From: Syntrophales bacterium
GTDB lineage: Bacteria; Desulfobacterota; Syntrophia; Syntrophales; UBA2251
Reading direction: 5' to 3'
DNA: 13,597 nt
Assembly: GCA_023230905.1 (NCBI GenBank)
Contig: JALNWL010000047.1
Location: forward strand, 1 to 13,597
Shown here: in pieces, positions 13,330-13,597 of the stretch
How the letters are laid out: each line of letters opens with the position of its first letter
Numbering within the stretch: the stretch's first letter is position 1
Notes under the pieces: model-generated
Seen by the model: only the letters and a program-made list of their open reading frames with translations
Database searches by the model: none
What the model was told of the DNA's origin: nothing
Translations under genes and position numbers: made by a program

Positions 13330-13597
13330 TTATGACGCCGCGATCCGGATCAGCGGTTCGTCCACGTCTATCGTGTCGTCGACCCCGACATAGAGCTCCG
13401 CCACCTGCCCGGTCACCTCGGTGATTACGTTGGTGCACATCTTCATCGTCTCGAGGATCATGAGCACGTCACCGGCGTAGACGGTCTCTCCGGGGCTTAC
13501 GCGGATGTTCATGACGCGGCCCTTGATGGGGGAACAGATAGCCCCGTCCCCGGCCGCATCCTCCACCGTCTTGGTCAGAAGATAGGGTTTGACGCGG
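13330..13597 (-). CDS. Biotinyl-domain carrier protein, C-terminal end (cut by window edge)
   Basis: The frame is open at the right edge, so the start is outside the window; 88 codons are visible. It reads RVKPYLLTKTVEDAAGDG, then a biotinyl/lipoyl domain: ICSPIKGRVMNIRVSPGETV, AGDVLMILETMKM, VTGQVAELYVGVDDTI, DEPLIRIA. The Lys of ETMKM (codon 13443-13441) is the expected biotinylation site; Thr replaces the common Ala before MKM. This domain swings CO2 between the two active sites of a biotin-dependent carboxylase or decarboxylase (for example oxaloacetate, pyruvate, propionyl- or glutaconyl-CoA enzymes). Whether it is a stand-alone carrier or the end of a long subunit cannot be told. The downstream gap of 117 bases with two hairpins leaves membership of the redox operon open. 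Confidence 0.88.
   Translation of the reverse strand, partial: RVKPYLLTKTVEDAAGDGAICSPIKGRVMNIRVSPGETVYAGDVLMILETMKMCTNVITEVTGQVAELYVGVDDTIDVDEPLIRIAAS

Noticed and set aside
1..13597. CRISPR arrays, tRNA or rRNA genes, insertion sequences or integrases
   Set aside because: No regular direct repeats, no tRNA- or rRNA-like stretches and no transposase or integrase motifs were seen on either strand.

Overview
The window is GC-rich and densely coding. The gene content suggests a strictly anaerobic bacterium, most likely a syntrophic or sulfate-reducing member of the Desulfobacterota (former Deltaproteobacteria). It carries an ADP-forming acyl-CoA synthetase, several HdrD/GlcF-type iron-sulfur proteins, class I CoA-transferases and probable selenocysteine use. 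No taxonomic marker is present, so this placement is inference.

Layout. At the left edge (1-365, minus) is the N-terminal half of a Crp/Fnr-family regulator. A perfect FNR-type palindrome lies between it and a tiny divergent membrane-protein gene (522-719, plus). I read that gene as an unrecognised selenoprotein, with an in-frame UGA at 609-611 followed by a bacterial-type SECIS hairpin. Next, on the plus strand, a clear sigma70-type promoter with a TetR-like operator precedes an ADP-forming acyl-CoA synthetase (845-2992). A short convergent intergenic region with an inverted repeat separates this from a long minus-strand gene series.

In transcription order (right to left), the minus-strand series is: the C-terminal end of a biotinyl-carrier protein (edge); two tandem paralogous CCG-domain Fe-S proteins; a GlcD-like FAD-linked oxidase; a third CCG-domain Fe-S protein; a DUF4213/DUF364 protein; CoA-transferase pair 2 (A then B, overlapping); an amidohydrolase-fold protein lacking most metal ligands; and CoA-transferase-like pair 1 (A then B). 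Subunit A of pair 1 has an in-frame UGA at codon 102, and its subunit B lacks the usual catalytic Glu. Short gaps and overlaps from 13212 down to 3096 suggest one operon, punctuated by intercistronic hairpins without good U-tracts.

How the parts may work together (inference). One CoA-transferase pair, and/or the ADP-forming synthetase, would activate or recycle an organic acid as its CoA thioester. The FAD oxidase plus three Fe-S proteins would oxidise an intermediate and pass electrons to a quinone, ferredoxin or thiol/disulfide acceptor. The second CoA-transferase-like pair and the amidohydrolase-fold protein would carry out a cleavage or hydrolysis step, by analogy with IpdAB-type hydrolases. 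The substrate cannot be read from the sequence. The most notable points are the two in-frame UGA codons, each followed by a SECIS-like hairpin, and several enzymes that have lost canonical catalytic or ligand residues.
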